Source of the DNA: Mesorhizobium sp.
GTDB lineage: Bacteria; Pseudomonadota; Alphaproteobacteria; Rhizobiales; Rhizobiaceae
NCBI GenBank assembly: GCA_004020875.1
Contig: SAPZ01000007.1
Span: 124,001 to 188,000, forward strand
Length of the DNA: 64,000 bases
Reading direction: 5' to 3'
Shown here in pieces: positions 63,891 to 64,000 of this stretch. How positions within the stretch are numbered: the first letter of the stretch is position 1; each line of letters begins with the position of its first letter. The notes beneath the pieces were generated by a model. It ran no database searches. It saw only the letters and a list, made by a program, of their open reading frames with translations, and was not told the DNA's origin. Position numbers and translations under genes: made by a program.

Positions 63891-64000
63891 GCCACAGACC
63901 GTCGCGCGGCAAGCTCGGCATTGCGGACATGCGCAACGATGATCGCCAGCGCCGCCGGTGTCATGCCTTCCATGCGCTGCGCATCGGCAATCGAACGCGG
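63887..64000 (-). CDS. mnmG: MnmG (GidA) tRNA modification enzyme, C-terminal end
   Basis: The last 37 codons before the stop at 63887 read [20 protein letters not shown], then [15 protein letters not shown]. This is the C-terminal helical end of MnmG (EGMTPAAL motif), the FAD-dependent enzyme that with MnmE modifies the wobble uridine of tRNAs. The rest is outside the window. The stop overlaps the rsmG start. Confidence 0.9.
   Translation of the reverse strand, partial: PRSIADAQRMEGMTPAALAIIVAHVRNAELAARRSVA

Overview
The window is a contiguous piece of a high-GC alphaproteobacterial chromosome. The best fit is the order Hyphomicrobiales (Rhizobiales), most likely Mesorhizobium or a close relative. 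The support is the gene families (Usg, DUF1674/SDHAF4, ImuA-ImuB-DnaE2, Lrp-controlled arginase and ornithine cyclodeaminase), several classes of palindromic intergenic repeats typical of rhizobia, a direct-repeat GAAC-N7-GAAC SOS box, and an origin-proximal mnmG-rsmG-parA-parB block with a parS site inside rsmG.

Layout. 1-13 kb: housekeeping and metabolic genes (heparinase-like protein, rsmB, htpX, an SDH assembly factor, a HAD phosphatase, a transglutaminase-like protein, a TadG-like protein, a 23-codon ORF with an extreme Shine-Dalgarno, a CFA-type methyltransferase, a MOSC protein, acs, usg). 13-16.5 kb: aldo/keto reductase and MFS exporter divergent from a LysR gene, which is truncated at a junction with a truncated IS1595-family transposase. 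16.5-22.3 kb: the SOS mutagenesis cassette imuA-imuB-dnaE2 with its LexA box. 22.6-25.5 kb: Trm112-like, Lon-N-domain, CnoX and prolyl-tRNA deacylase genes. 25.8-27.4 kb: tRNA-Gly followed by small orphan genes, two of them tandem paralogues.

27.6-30.2 kb: Lrp regulator, arginase and ornithine cyclodeaminase (arginine to ornithine to proline). 30.3-35 kb: a CUT2 sugar ABC operon (binding protein, ATPase, permease, LacI) with a 26-bp palindromic operator in front. 35.3-44.6 kb: a flavin-dependent oxidoreductase, FTR1-like and COG4705-type membrane proteins, an isoprenylcysteine-methyltransferase-like protein, a two-component system, and a GT2-GtrA/GT39 pair that resembles a lipid or envelope glycosylation module. 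44.9-52.1 kb: a CUT1 sugar ABC operon with a divergent AraC regulator, ending in a Gfo/Idh/MocA-aldo/keto reductase fusion gene. 52.3-54 kb: Lrp regulator and saccharopine dehydrogenase-like gene. 54.3-59.6 kb: branched-chain 2-oxoacid dehydrogenase genes. 59.9-64 kb: holA, a small membrane protein, parB, parA, rsmG and the mnmG 3' end.

No defence system, prophage, CRISPR array or secondary-metabolite cluster was recognised. The most unusual material is the set of palindromic repeat families (one copy lies in frame inside imuA), the LysR/IS1595 hybrid junction, the small orphan ORFs, the fused oxidoreductase, and two poorly characterised multi-pass membrane families. All functions were assigned by reading translated sequence; no database search was run.
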